DNA of 64,000 bases from an uncultured Marinifilum sp. (lineage in GTDB: Bacteria > Bacteroidota > Bacteroidia > Bacteroidales > Marinifilaceae), in NCBI RefSeq assembly GCF_963677195.1, contig NZ_OY781918.1, positions 2,406,923-2,470,922 on the forward strand, read 5' to 3'. Below are positions 1 to 7,430 of this stretch, piece after piece (the first letter of the stretch is position 1; every line of letters starts with the position of its first letter). The translations under genes were made by a program, and so were the position numbers. Below the pieces are notes generated by a model. It saw only the letters and a list, made by a program, of their open reading frames with translations. It was not told the DNA's origin and searched no databases.

Positions 1-47
1 TGTTGGAATATGGCGAGAAGTATTCTTTTCTACCAAATATCAATTAA
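1..47 (+). CDS. C-terminal tail of a gene cut by the window edge
   Basis: Reading from base 3, the frame gives a short tail (LEYGEKYSFLPNIN) ending in TAA at 45-47. A strong terminator hairpin starts 12 bases later, so this is probably the true 3' end of a plus-strand gene lying mostly outside the window. Nothing can be said about its function. The frame starting at base 2 is also open here but runs through the terminator, so it is less likely. Confidence 0.35.
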   Translation, partial: LEYGEKYSFLPNIN

Positions 48-58
48 ATATGTATAGT

Positions 59-91
59 AGAGACCTTGCTTGCGAGGTCTCTCTTTGTTTT
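59..91 (+). terminator. Intrinsic terminator of the gene entering from the left
   Basis: A perfect 8-bp stem (AGAGACCT, 59-66, with AGGTCTCT, 75-82) and an 8-base loop are followed by a T-rich tail to about 91. It sits just after the stop codon at 45-47. Confidence 0.8.
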
Positions 92-188
92 ATCCCGAAA
101 ATATGATTGTACAACGAATAAATTAAGGACTTATACTCTCAGAAAAATTGTTTTCTTAATTTTAAACTCAACCTAATATCAAAACAAA

Positions 189-1451
189 ATGATTCAAAAA
201 TTACTTGCCCTATTTGGTGTATGCTTGTTTTCTTTAACAGGATTTGCTCAGGATATGAATTACACCAAAAAACTGGTAGAAAAATTAAGCTCTAAAGAAT
301 TTCACGGTCGTGGATATGTTTACAAAGGCGATAGTATTGCTGCTGCATACTTGTCGAAAGAGATGAAAAATATTGGACTAAAAAGTTTTACTAAAAATTA
401 TTATCAGCCATATACAACTTCCATTAATACCTATCCCCAAAATCCAAACTTAATGTTGGATGGTAAAGAGTTGGAATCGGCGAGCGAGTATATAGTAAAT
501 CCAAATGCGAAAACTTGCGCTGGAGAATCGGAATTGTGCTGGATTACAAAGGATGTATTAACCAATCAGCGGAGCTTGGGAGATTTTATGAAGAAAGATC
601 TTTCGAATTCGTTTTTGGCAATTGACTCTACAGGGTTAAATAATAAGGATTTGTACAATTTTGCTCAGGCAATGCTAAAAAAGAACGTTTTTAATGCAAA
701 AGGTGTGGTTCTGATTAATGGTAAATTAAAGTTTTCGGCGAGAACAAAGCTTGTTGATTATCCAACTTTCATGATAAAATCGGAAGTAATAACTCCCGAT
801 GTGAAAAAAATCAGCTACAATATAAAAAGTCAATTTATAGAGGACTATCATACACAGAATTTAGTTGGCTATATTCCAGGTAAGTCGGATACTTGTATTG
901 TTTATTCCGCTCATTATGATCATTTAGGACATTTTGGTGAAAAATTTTATCCAGGAGCTAACGATAATGCTAGTGGGGTTGCTATGGTTTTAGATCTGGC
1001 AAAATACTTTAAAGCCAAGAAGAAGAAACCTCATTATACCTTGGTTTTTGCTTTGTTTAGTGGAGAAGAAGCTGGTTTGTTAGGATCAAAACATTATGCT
1101 GCAAATCCATTGCTGCCTTTAGCCAAAACTAAAATTGTTCTTAATTTTGATATGGTAGCCACTGGCGATAAAGGAATTTATGTAATTAATGGTAAAACAG
1201 TGCCTAATGAAATGGCAAAGTTCACTGCCATTAATAAAAAGAAAGACTATGTGTTTAAGATGTTCCCAACTGGTGAATCTTCATCTTCCGATCATGCTTC
1301 CTTTCACGAAAAAGGGGTAAAAGCAGTATTCTTTTATACGCATGGCGGATTAGGAGATTACCATGAAACTACCGATACTGCCGACAAGTTAGGATACGAT
1401 CAGTTCGAAGGTATTTTTAAATTGGTAAGAGATTATACAGAAATGAAATAA
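189..1451 (+). CDS. Secreted M28 family zinc peptidase
   Basis: A 420-residue exported metallopeptidase. Residues 1-20 form a signal peptide ending in FAQ. The catalytic domain occupies roughly residues 220-415 and shows the M28 zinc ligands: His242 in SAHYDHLG, Asp259 in GANDNASG, the Glu-Glu pair in FSGEEAGLLG near residue 293, an Asp in LNFDMVATG and a late His in SSSDHASFH. Family members are aminopeptidases or carboxypeptidases that trim peptides in the periplasm or outside the cell; the exact specificity cannot be read from the sequence. The segment between signal and catalytic domain (about 25-220) resembles the PA-like insert common in the family. It is a single gene closed by its own terminator and converges on the DUF5686 gene. 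Confidence 0.85.
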   Translation: MIQKLLALFGVCLFSLTGFAQDMNYTKKLVEKLSSKEFHGRGYVYKGDSIAAAYLSKEMKNIGLKSFTKNYYQPYTTSINTYPQNPNLMLDGKELESASEYIVNPNAKTCAGESELCWITKDVLTNQRSLGDFMKKDLSNSFLAIDSTGLNNKDLYNFAQAMLKKNVFNAKGVVLINGKLKFSARTKLVDYPTFMIKSEVITPDVKKISYNIKSQFIEDYHTQNLVGYIPGKSDTCIVYSAHYDHLGHFGEKFYPGANDNASGVAMVLDLAKYFKAKKKKPHYTLVFALFSGEEAGLLGSKHYAANPLLPLAKTKIVLNFDMVATGDKGIYVINGKTVPNEMAKFTAINKKKDYVFKMFPTGESSSSDHASFHEKGVKAVFFYTHGGLGDYHETTDTADKLGYDQFEGIFKLVRDYTEMK

Positions 1452-1462
1452 TTCATCAGGAA

Positions 1463-1491
1463 ATGCTAAGCATCTTTAAGATGTTTAGCAT
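1463..1491. other. Hairpin downstream of the M28 gene
   Basis: Two 14-base arms (ATGCTAAGCATCTT and AAGATGTTTAGCAT) around a single T pair with one G-U wobble. No T-run follows, so it may be an mRNA 3'-end stabiliser or a small repeat rather than the terminator itself. Confidence 0.5.
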
Positions 1492-1513
1492 ATAAACTAA
1501 GATATGATAACAC

Positions 1514-1549
1514 AAAGAGCTTTTGCTATTGGCAAAGGTTCTTTTTTTT
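1514..1549 (+). terminator. Intrinsic terminator of the M28 peptidase
   Basis: The stem AAAGAGCTTTTGC pairs with GCAAAGGTTCTTT (two G-U pairs) and is followed by eight T residues. Confidence 0.75.
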
Positions 1550-1562
1550 ATGATATAAAAGA

Positions 1563-1595
1563 AAACCTGTCAGGATTCTGAATCCTGACAGGTTT
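1563..1595. repeat. Perfect 33-base palindrome (REP-like)
   Basis: Sixteen-base arms beginning AAACCTGTCAGGATTC pair perfectly around a single T. It lies between converging genes and beside a second palindromic unit, as expected for interspersed REP-type elements. It could also act as a transcription barrier. Confidence 0.65.
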
Positions 1596-1611
1596 AAAAT
1601 ACAATACAAAA

Positions 1612-1681
1612 TGTGACCCCGAAGGAGTCAGAGATTTATAGCACTTCAGTGCTATAAATCTGCGACCCCGTGTGGGGTAGA
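1612..1681. repeat. Composite REP-like element of three hairpins
   Basis: The central palindrome (1632-1661) has perfect 14-base arms, AGATTTATAGCACT and its complement, around TC. It is flanked on the left by an imperfect hairpin, GACCCCGAAGGAGTC (1615-1629), and on the right by ACCCC-GTGT-GGGGT (1665-1678). The symmetrical GACCCC outer arms and intergenic position between converging genes fit a REP/BIME-like unit. No RAYT transposase is in the window. Confidence 0.7.
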
Positions 1682-1703
1682 ATCATCTGTTAATCGATTC
1701 ATT

Positions 1704-4337
1704 TTAAAAATTAAACTTCAATTTCACTCCTGTATCGCGGTGATGTTTGCCATCGAAACTCCACACCACTTCCACATCAAGCAGAAGGAAAATCTGCGAT
1801 AAGCCATAACCTACTTCCCAGTAGTTTTGTTTATCGGTATGAGTTAGGTAATTGGCAAATAATTTTTCCTGAATGGCAAGTGAGTTGTTTAAAATAGGCA
1901 AGCGTTTAAGTATCAAACGATCGGAGGTATATTGTAAATGTGCTTCCAGGTAATCTTCGTTTGTGGAGTGTTTGTAGTAATCCAGCAATCGGAAGCTATC
2001 CCACGAACTGCCAAGCATTACTGTTGGTTTGCTGGTGTTAAAATGGTGGTAATCAGCAAAAAAAGTTTTTTTGTGCGAAAGAAAACTACCTGCTTTTAGC
2101 TTATACTCTATTTGGTCGTTAAAACCAATATCGAATGCTTGTTTTACTGATGTTTCCAAAAGAGAATAATTGGTTTCAGAATTAAACACATCTTTAATGC
2201 CCTTTTTGTAGAGTAGCGAGAATGTTGGTTGAGAGTGATAGTTAATCATACGTTTAACGCCTTGTTTTACAGTATATCTATGGCGAGGTGTATAGTCCAG
2301 CTGAGCAATAAAAGTTAAGGCCTTATTATCGCGTACCAATTCCGGATTGATTCCTGCTGGGATATTTGATGTATATTCATTGTCATCAGGATCGGAAATG
2401 TACCAACTGTTGTTATTGTATAGTTGTTTTCTGTTGGCATATTCCAGTTCTGTATAAAGATTTAGGCCATTTGAAAGATCAGTTTCGTGCCAGATACTCA
2501 AATAATTTTTATCGTAAAGTTTTAGGTAATTGTCTTTAAAATATAAGCTACTTATTGCATTTAATATTGGATTAATTCCCGATTCCTCATTAAAATCGAC
2601 AGCCTTGCTTCCTGCCTCGAAAGCAATCCAGGCACGTTTTATTCCGTTGTAACGGTAACTACTTCCAATCGAGAAATCTAAATGTTCGCGAGAAAATGCA
2701 TAAGTAGGAGCTGATCTTAATTCGAAATAATGTCCCAAAGTATCTTTTTTTGAATAGGAGAAAGGAGCTTCGAAAGTAAAACCCTGAATCGTATTATAGG
2801 AAATTTTATCGATAGTAAAAAGACCAGGAACCGATAAACGAGAATTTTCTTCTTTGTATCGATAGGTTTTGCCAAACAGGATGTGATTGAATTTAAATTC
2901 GCGATTGGCTCTGCGAACTGAGTCTTTATATTCTGGTGTGTTACGAACAATTTTGAGAGAATCTTTTTGGTCGAAACTAATTTTCTCATCATCAGAAAGT
3001 GGGATAGGGCGTATTTCTGCCCAATACAAAGAATCTTTTTCGTTAGCATCTTTTGCCATTTTTACTTTCTCAATTTTTATTTCCAGAGGCTCACGAACCT
3101 TTTCCTTTTTAGGTTTTTCGGTATCTTTTTCCATCAGGCGAGCCAATTTTCTCATGTCCGAATTATTCATGTCGCTTTTATCCAAAAGCTCCTGGATTTC
3201 CTCTTTGCGTTTCTTCTCTTTAGCTGATAAAACTTCTGATTCTTCACCACCAGTTAACTTGTTGACACTTTCTTCTTCCTGTATTCTTGCCAACTCCTGC
3301 TGTTTAAGGTAGTCGTGATCCAAATCAGGATTCAATTTTACCTTATAATCCTTAATCGAGGCAACGTACATTCCCTCTAAACCAAATCCCATGCCTTTAA
3401 ATTTAATTTCGAAATCGAAACTTACAGGCATCTCCACGTCTTTTGTTACGGGTGCATACAATTGATGCATCTCAACATCGGTCATGGGGAGTGTGAGTTG
3501 TAAATCGGCAGAATGAATATTCCAGTAGGTTTCGCTAATATTTAAGTATCCGCGAAACAAATCTTTTCCTTTTCGCTTAGGGATTACTTTAATGCGATTT
3601 ATGGTTCTGTCTTGATCTTCAAAAACCGATTCCAATTGAAATTTGTATACACTAAAAGCGGTTTTGTCTAAAGGAGAAATAAATCCATCGTCTCGGGTAT
3701 TGTACAGGTTTGCAGTTATAAATTGCATAGGATTTGCTTGTTCATCTAATCCCGATGTTCGAATAGAAATTACCTCTTCCTCAACTTTATTGGGCAATTC
3801 AAAATGAATTTTTGAGATATTTTCTGTCACGAAAGTTTTTCCTACGCTAATATCTTGTTCGGCTAATTTCTTTTTAAAAAGCCGGGGTACACTAGTTATT
3901 TTTCCCGATCCTTTTAAGTATACCGTATTATCGTATTCGCTAACCTGTTTGGTGTAATAATCGCCCATGGCAATTGCTTTTCTCATTACATAATAAGCAG
4001 GATCTTCACCACTTGCCAGAATTTTTACTTCTGTTAACTGATAGGTTTGAGGAGCTAGAGCAATATTCATCTCTAAGTCGTTTTCACCAATGGTAACTTT
4101 AACTTCTTTGGTTTTATAACCTAAATATCGGTATTGCAAATTCCATTTTCCTGCAGGTAAATCTAGTTGGTATTGGCCTTCGATATTCGATGTAGTTCCT
4201 GTTGCTAACTCGCTAATGTAGATATTGGCAAAAGGAATTGCTTTTCCCTCGGAATCGGTAATTTTTCCTGAAATTTGTTGTGAGAATAAACTTGCAGGGA
4301 ATAAGAAGAATAGTAGAAATAGAAAATTTTTTGTCAT
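1704..4337 (-). CDS. DUF5686 outer membrane protein with carboxypeptidase-regulatory-like domain
   Basis: An 877-residue exported protein. Residues 1-19 are a signal peptide ending SLFSQ. Residues about 21-105 form a CarboxypepD_reg-like beta-sandwich (ISGKITDSEGKAIPFANIYI), the module typical of Bacteroidota outer membrane proteins. The remainder matches the DUF5686 pattern. It contains a very charged Lys/Glu-rich stretch at roughly residues 345-430, and a C-terminal half with alternating beta-strands ending in a terminal Phe (KLKFNF), typical of beta-barrels inserted by BAM. The function of the family is not established; a role in surface assembly or transport is inference. It is transcribed alone, with a 389-base upstream gap. 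Confidence 0.8.
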   Translation of the reverse strand: MTKNFLFLLFFLFPASLFSQQISGKITDSEGKAIPFANIYISELATGTTSNIEGQYQLDLPAGKWNLQYRYLGYKTKEVKVTIGENDLEMNIALAPQTYQLTEVKILASGEDPAYYVMRKAIAMGDYYTKQVSEYDNTVYLKGSGKITSVPRLFKKKLAEQDISVGKTFVTENISKIHFELPNKVEEEVISIRTSGLDEQANPMQFITANLYNTRDDGFISPLDKTAFSVYKFQLESVFEDQDRTINRIKVIPKRKGKDLFRGYLNISETYWNIHSADLQLTLPMTDVEMHQLYAPVTKDVEMPVSFDFEIKFKGMGFGLEGMYVASIKDYKVKLNPDLDHDYLKQQELARIQEEESVNKLTGGEESEVLSAKEKKRKEEIQELLDKSDMNNSDMRKLARLMEKDTEKPKKEKVREPLEIKIEKVKMAKDANEKDSLYWAEIRPIPLSDDEKISFDQKDSLKIVRNTPEYKDSVRRANREFKFNHILFGKTYRYKEENSRLSVPGLFTIDKISYNTIQGFTFEAPFSYSKKDTLGHYFELRSAPTYAFSREHLDFSIGSSYRYNGIKRAWIAFEAGSKAVDFNEESGINPILNAISSLYFKDNYLKLYDKNYLSIWHETDLSNGLNLYTELEYANRKQLYNNNSWYISDPDDNEYTSNIPAGINPELVRDNKALTFIAQLDYTPRHRYTVKQGVKRMINYHSQPTFSLLYKKGIKDVFNSETNYSLLETSVKQAFDIGFNDQIEYKLKAGSFLSHKKTFFADYHHFNTSKPTVMLGSSWDSFRLLDYYKHSTNEDYLEAHLQYTSDRLILKRLPILNNSLAIQEKLFANYLTHTDKQNYWEVGYGLSQIFLLLDVEVVWSFDGKHHRDTGVKLKFNF

Positions 4338-4593
4338 GTTTGGCTTTTGTTTTTTTATGACGTTTATGAGTTCAGTTTAGCTACAGATTATGCTTATAAA
4401 TGAATAAAAATAATCTGCTATATTCTATTAAAATGCATTTGATATGATATTGGTTGCCTGAGATTAAAAAAAATATACAAAACAATATATTTGATAATAT
4501 TAATTGTGAATTTAAATAAAAAAGAAATATCCTGATAAACAGATTTGTGTATTTTATGTTTTTTTAACAGCTTAAAAAAACTCATGTTTTAAG

Positions 4594-4625
4594 TTTGAGA
4601 TTCCGACTTGAGTTCGGATTCCCAA
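4594..4625. repeat. Short interspersed repeat, copy 1
   Basis: The unit starts TTTGAGATTCCGACT and continues as an imperfect inverted repeat (TCCGAC-ttga-GTTCGGA). A diverged copy occurs at 32641-32672. Both are intergenic and next to gene ends. Confidence 0.5.
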
Positions 4626-4691
4626 AATATTTTTTGTAATAGTTTAATCAGCGAGAATCATAAATATCTTAAACAATCTGCGCATAAATAG

Positions 4692-4720
4692 AAAAAAGCT
4701 GCCTCTTTCGAAACAGCTTT
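4692..4720 (-). terminator. Intrinsic terminator of the ABC exporter operon
   Basis: Read on the minus strand, AAAGCTG and CAGCTTT enclose a 12-base loop and are followed by T residues. It lies just after the stop codon of the permease gene. Confidence 0.75.
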
Positions 4721-4726
4721 GATATT

Positions 4727-6373
4727 TTAGTTTTTAATCTTATTCCAGGATATTTTCCTGAAACTTCTTAATCGTATGTAAAGTATGAGAATAAGAATTG
4801 GAATGGCTAGCAGAGTACCATAAGGAATAAAACTTATTCCATAATGCAGAAATCCAATTGCTAATGAGGAAAACATAAGCAGCATTCCTTTCAGAAAATT
4901 TCCCCCTGAATCATGTGTTTCTCTTTCTTTAGTGAAGGGAAGAATAGGCTCGCTCCACGATTGCATAAGCGATGAAACAATACAGATAGTAAGAAAACCA
5001 TAAATTAAATCGTCGATTACTTGGATACCCCAAATTGCAATTGTAGCGGCTGATATAATTATATAAATTGGAATATAATATTTTACCATTACCGATTTAA
5101 ATGATCCTAATAAAACATCGCCTGGTTTATCAATTGGAAGAATTTGGTAAAACCAGCTCGATTTGTTCTGATCGCTGAAGCCAAGTTGTTGGGTAATGCT
5201 AAACGAAACCATAATAGTGGTGTAAATAAACCAAAGGTATTTATTGCTTTGGGCAAGAGATTCCATATTAAATGCGTCCTTTGTTTTAAAAGCAAATATC
5301 AAAATAAAGATAAAGATGTAACCAAAGGAAGGGTATGCAGATTGTTTGAATTTTCGTTCACGTCCGCTCATTAGCCAAACCATATTAAAAGCTGTTGATT
5401 CCACCTGGTTTTTTGTGAATATTCTGCTTAGTCTGGAACTTAAGCTTCTGTTCTCATTTTTTTCTTTGATTACTTTTTTTTCTTTGCTACCTGCAGTGTC
5501 GAGTTGAGCTAATGCTTTGTTAAACTTTGGAGCCAGTATCTTCACAACAAAAAACAAACTGATAATGGGAACAAAAACAGCACTAATAAAAAAGATGAAG
5601 TGCGATGGGTCGTAAGCACTATTAATGTAAGCATCAAAACTGCCACTCATCCACAAAGGCGGAACAAAATAAGACCACCAGTGAATTTGCATTTGAATAT
5701 TGGACAGATCGTATAGATCCATCATACGGGGCATTAATTGGTAAGCTCCCATGAATAGAATGGCCATTAGCACCTGAAAATATACGATAATGTCTTTCAG
5801 TTTTTGTCCGCTTACTACATTCATCAATCCCAAATAAAAAATATTGGTTAGGAATAGTGTGAAAAGTGCTGAAAATATAATGAGAAAAAGTAAAATGAGT
5901 GTTGCAATAAATCCGTGGTTTATAAGTGTTGAGATAATCACAAATAAGGATAAAGAAAGACTCATGTGAAGCATATAGGTGGCAATATGAAGAATTTTTG
6001 CCAGTACAATGGTTCTGCTATTTATTGGGCGGGGCATTAATATACTATTGTCTCGGGTATCCATCAATACATTGGTATATTCCGATATCATTAACATAGC
6101 AATCATAATCATTACAAAAGCAAAGAAAATAGTATAACTTACCATTGTATTTTTTATGGCAATAGTTGTTAATCCTACCAAAACGCCTAATACTGCATAA
6201 ACAAATGATTGTAAAAGCAATTGGTTGTTAGAACTTTTTCCTTTTTGCGATAAAGACATACTTCTGCGGTTGTCCATCTTTAGTTTTGCAGAAAGGATAA
6301 TGCAAAGCTGATTATAGTTGGCTCCCATTGCATTTATTAATCCCTTAAACGGGAGTAAAATAGATTTTAGCAT
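4727..6373 (-). CDS. ABC-2-like exporter permease
   Basis: A 548-residue polytopic membrane protein with about ten to twelve hydrophobic segments, clustered at residues 55-260 and 350-540. A charged Lys/Glu-rich cytoplasmic loop lies between them (about 295-320). It has no signal peptide or recognisable solute-binding part. It begins six bases after the ATPase gene ends on the same strand, so the two form a translationally close operon and a two-component exporter. The substrate is unknown. It is longer than most ABC-2 permeases (about 250-400 residues). Confidence 0.75.
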   Translation of the reverse strand: MLKSILLPFKGLINAMGANYNQLCIILSAKLKMDNRRSMSLSQKGKSSNNQLLLQSFVYAVLGVLVGLTTIAIKNTMVSYTIFFAFVMIMIAMLMISEYTNVLMDTRDNSILMPRPINSRTIVLAKILHIATYMLHMSLSLSLFVIISTLINHGFIATLILLFLIIFSALFTLFLTNIFYLGLMNVVSGQKLKDIIVYFQVLMAILFMGAYQLMPRMMDLYDLSNIQMQIHWWSYFVPPLWMSGSFDAYINSAYDPSHFIFFISAVFVPIISLFFVVKILAPKFNKALAQLDTAGSKEKKVIKEKNENRSLSSRLSRIFTKNQVESTAFNMVWLMSGRERKFKQSAYPSFGYIFIFILIFAFKTKDAFNMESLAQSNKYLWFIYTTIMVSFSITQQLGFSDQNKSSWFYQILPIDKPGDVLLGSFKSVMVKYYIPIYIIISAATIAIWGIQVIDDLIYGFLTICIVSSLMQSWSEPILPFTKERETHDSGGNFLKGMLLMFSSLAIGFLHYGISFIPYGTLLAIPILILILYIRLRSFRKISWNKIKN

Positions 6374-6378
6374 GCTCC

Positions 6379-7173
6379 CTAGTTTTCGAATACGTTAATA
6401 ATTTCTTCTGCTTTTTTGCTGTGTCCCGATGTTCCGGTTAATGCTGTGAACAACGATTCCAGAGAGCCGGTACTTGCTTTCGAGTTTAATTCCTCAAAAC
6501 TACCATCAGCAACTACTTTTCCCTGATCGATGAGTATAATTCGGTCGGATATTTTTTCTACAACATCCATAATGTGAGAACTGTAGAAAATAGTTTTGCC
6601 TTCTTTGGCTAGTTGTGTCAGAATCTCTTTTACAATAATAACCGAATTGGCATCTAATCCCGATAAGGGTTCATCCATGAAAATGATATCCGGATTGTGA
6701 ATTAAACCTGAGATAATTAAGATTTTTTGACGCATTCCTTTCGAGAAAGAATTCAATCTCTCATCGGCATGAGCCTTCATTTCAAATAAATCGAGCAGTT
6801 TTTCAGTTTTATTATTAATATCACTTATCGACATACCATGCAATTCGCCAACAAATTGCAAATATTCACGTGGAGTCAGACTTTCGTATAAAACAGCATT
6901 TTCCGGAATGTATCCAATTCTTTTTTTGATATTGGTAGATTCTTTTCTCAAATCCATTCCAAGAATATTTATCTCACCTTCAAAATCGGTTAATAACCCA
7001 CATAAAACTTTAACAGTTGTTGATTTGCCTGCGCCATTGGGACCAATATATCCAATAATTTGTCCCGATTTAATTTCCAAATCAATTCCTCTTAGTACTT
7101 TATTCTCAAGTTTCCCATTCTGATAAGTTTTGTATAAATCTTTTATGGAAATAACATTTTGATTTTCCTGCAT
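6379..7173 (-). CDS. ABC exporter ATP-binding protein
   Basis: A 264-residue ABC ATPase that powers the neighbouring permease. It has Walker A GPNGAGKST (about residues 43-51), signature FSKGMRQK (a variant of LSGGQ), Walker B IIFMDEPLSGLD and the switch His in YSSHIMD. The SKGM-type signature and length place it with CcmA/NatA-like exporters of the ABC-2 class. The C-terminal 30 residues are a non-conserved tail. It is the first gene of the two-gene operon, and its start is followed immediately by a good N-terminal ABC beta-strand (ISIKDLYKTY). Confidence 0.88.
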   Translation of the reverse strand: MQENQNVISIKDLYKTYQNGKLENKVLRGIDLEIKSGQIIGYIGPNGAGKSTTVKVLCGLLTDFEGEINILGMDLRKESTNIKKRIGYIPENAVLYESLTPREYLQFVGELHGMSISDINNKTEKLLDLFEMKAHADERLNSFSKGMRQKILIISGLIHNPDIIFMDEPLSGLDANSVIIVKEILTQLAKEGKTIFYSSHIMDVVEKISDRIILIDQGKVVADGSFEELNSKASTGSLESLFTALTGTSGHSKKAEEIINVFEN

Positions 7174-7310
7174 AGTCTTAAGCTTATGTAAATAATTAAG
7201 TATAAAAGTATGAAAAGCTTAAATAGAATAATTGTAAAAACATAATTTTTCGATTTTAGGGCATAATTATACGGGAAAATGAACTTTTTGCACGTTTTTA
7301 TAGAACTAAG

Positions 7311-7382
7311 CTGTCAGAATTCTGCTTTTTTTTCACCTTTTCTGTCTTAATGACAGTTTTGTCGTATTGGCACAAGCTTTGA
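7311..7382 (+). promoter_or_regulatory. Candidate sigma-54-like promoter with CTGTC repeats before htpG
   Basis: TTGGCACAAGCTTTGA at 7367-7382 resembles the sigma-54 -24/-12 element (GG-N10-GC), but its last dinucleotide is GA instead of GC. Immediately upstream are a perfect CTGTC-TTAAT-GACAG inverted repeat (7342-7356), an overlapping TGACAGTTTTGTC, and a further CTGTC half site at 7311-7315. The predicted start of transcription would be near 7394, about 37 bases before the htpG start codon. No TAnnTTTG box is present in this gap. Confidence 0.45.
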
Positions 7383-7430
7383 CTAATGGGAAACGTTAAA
7401 AATAAAATTAATCTTTAAAACAATATAAGT

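Larger units (their letters stand above)
4338..4726. other. Intergenic region upstream of the DUF5686 gene
   Basis: This very AT-rich 389-base gap holds the presumed promoter of the DUF5686 gene, a copy of a short interspersed repeat (4594-4625) and the terminator of the ABC permease (4692-4720). I see no exact TAnnTTTG element and no supportable open reading frame. Confidence 0.6.

Noticed and set aside
2887..3312. 141-residue plus-strand open frame inside the DUF5686 gene
   Set aside because: It runs antisense to a long gene with clear protein features; its Ser/Phe-rich sequence is the complement of a Lys/Glu-rich region.
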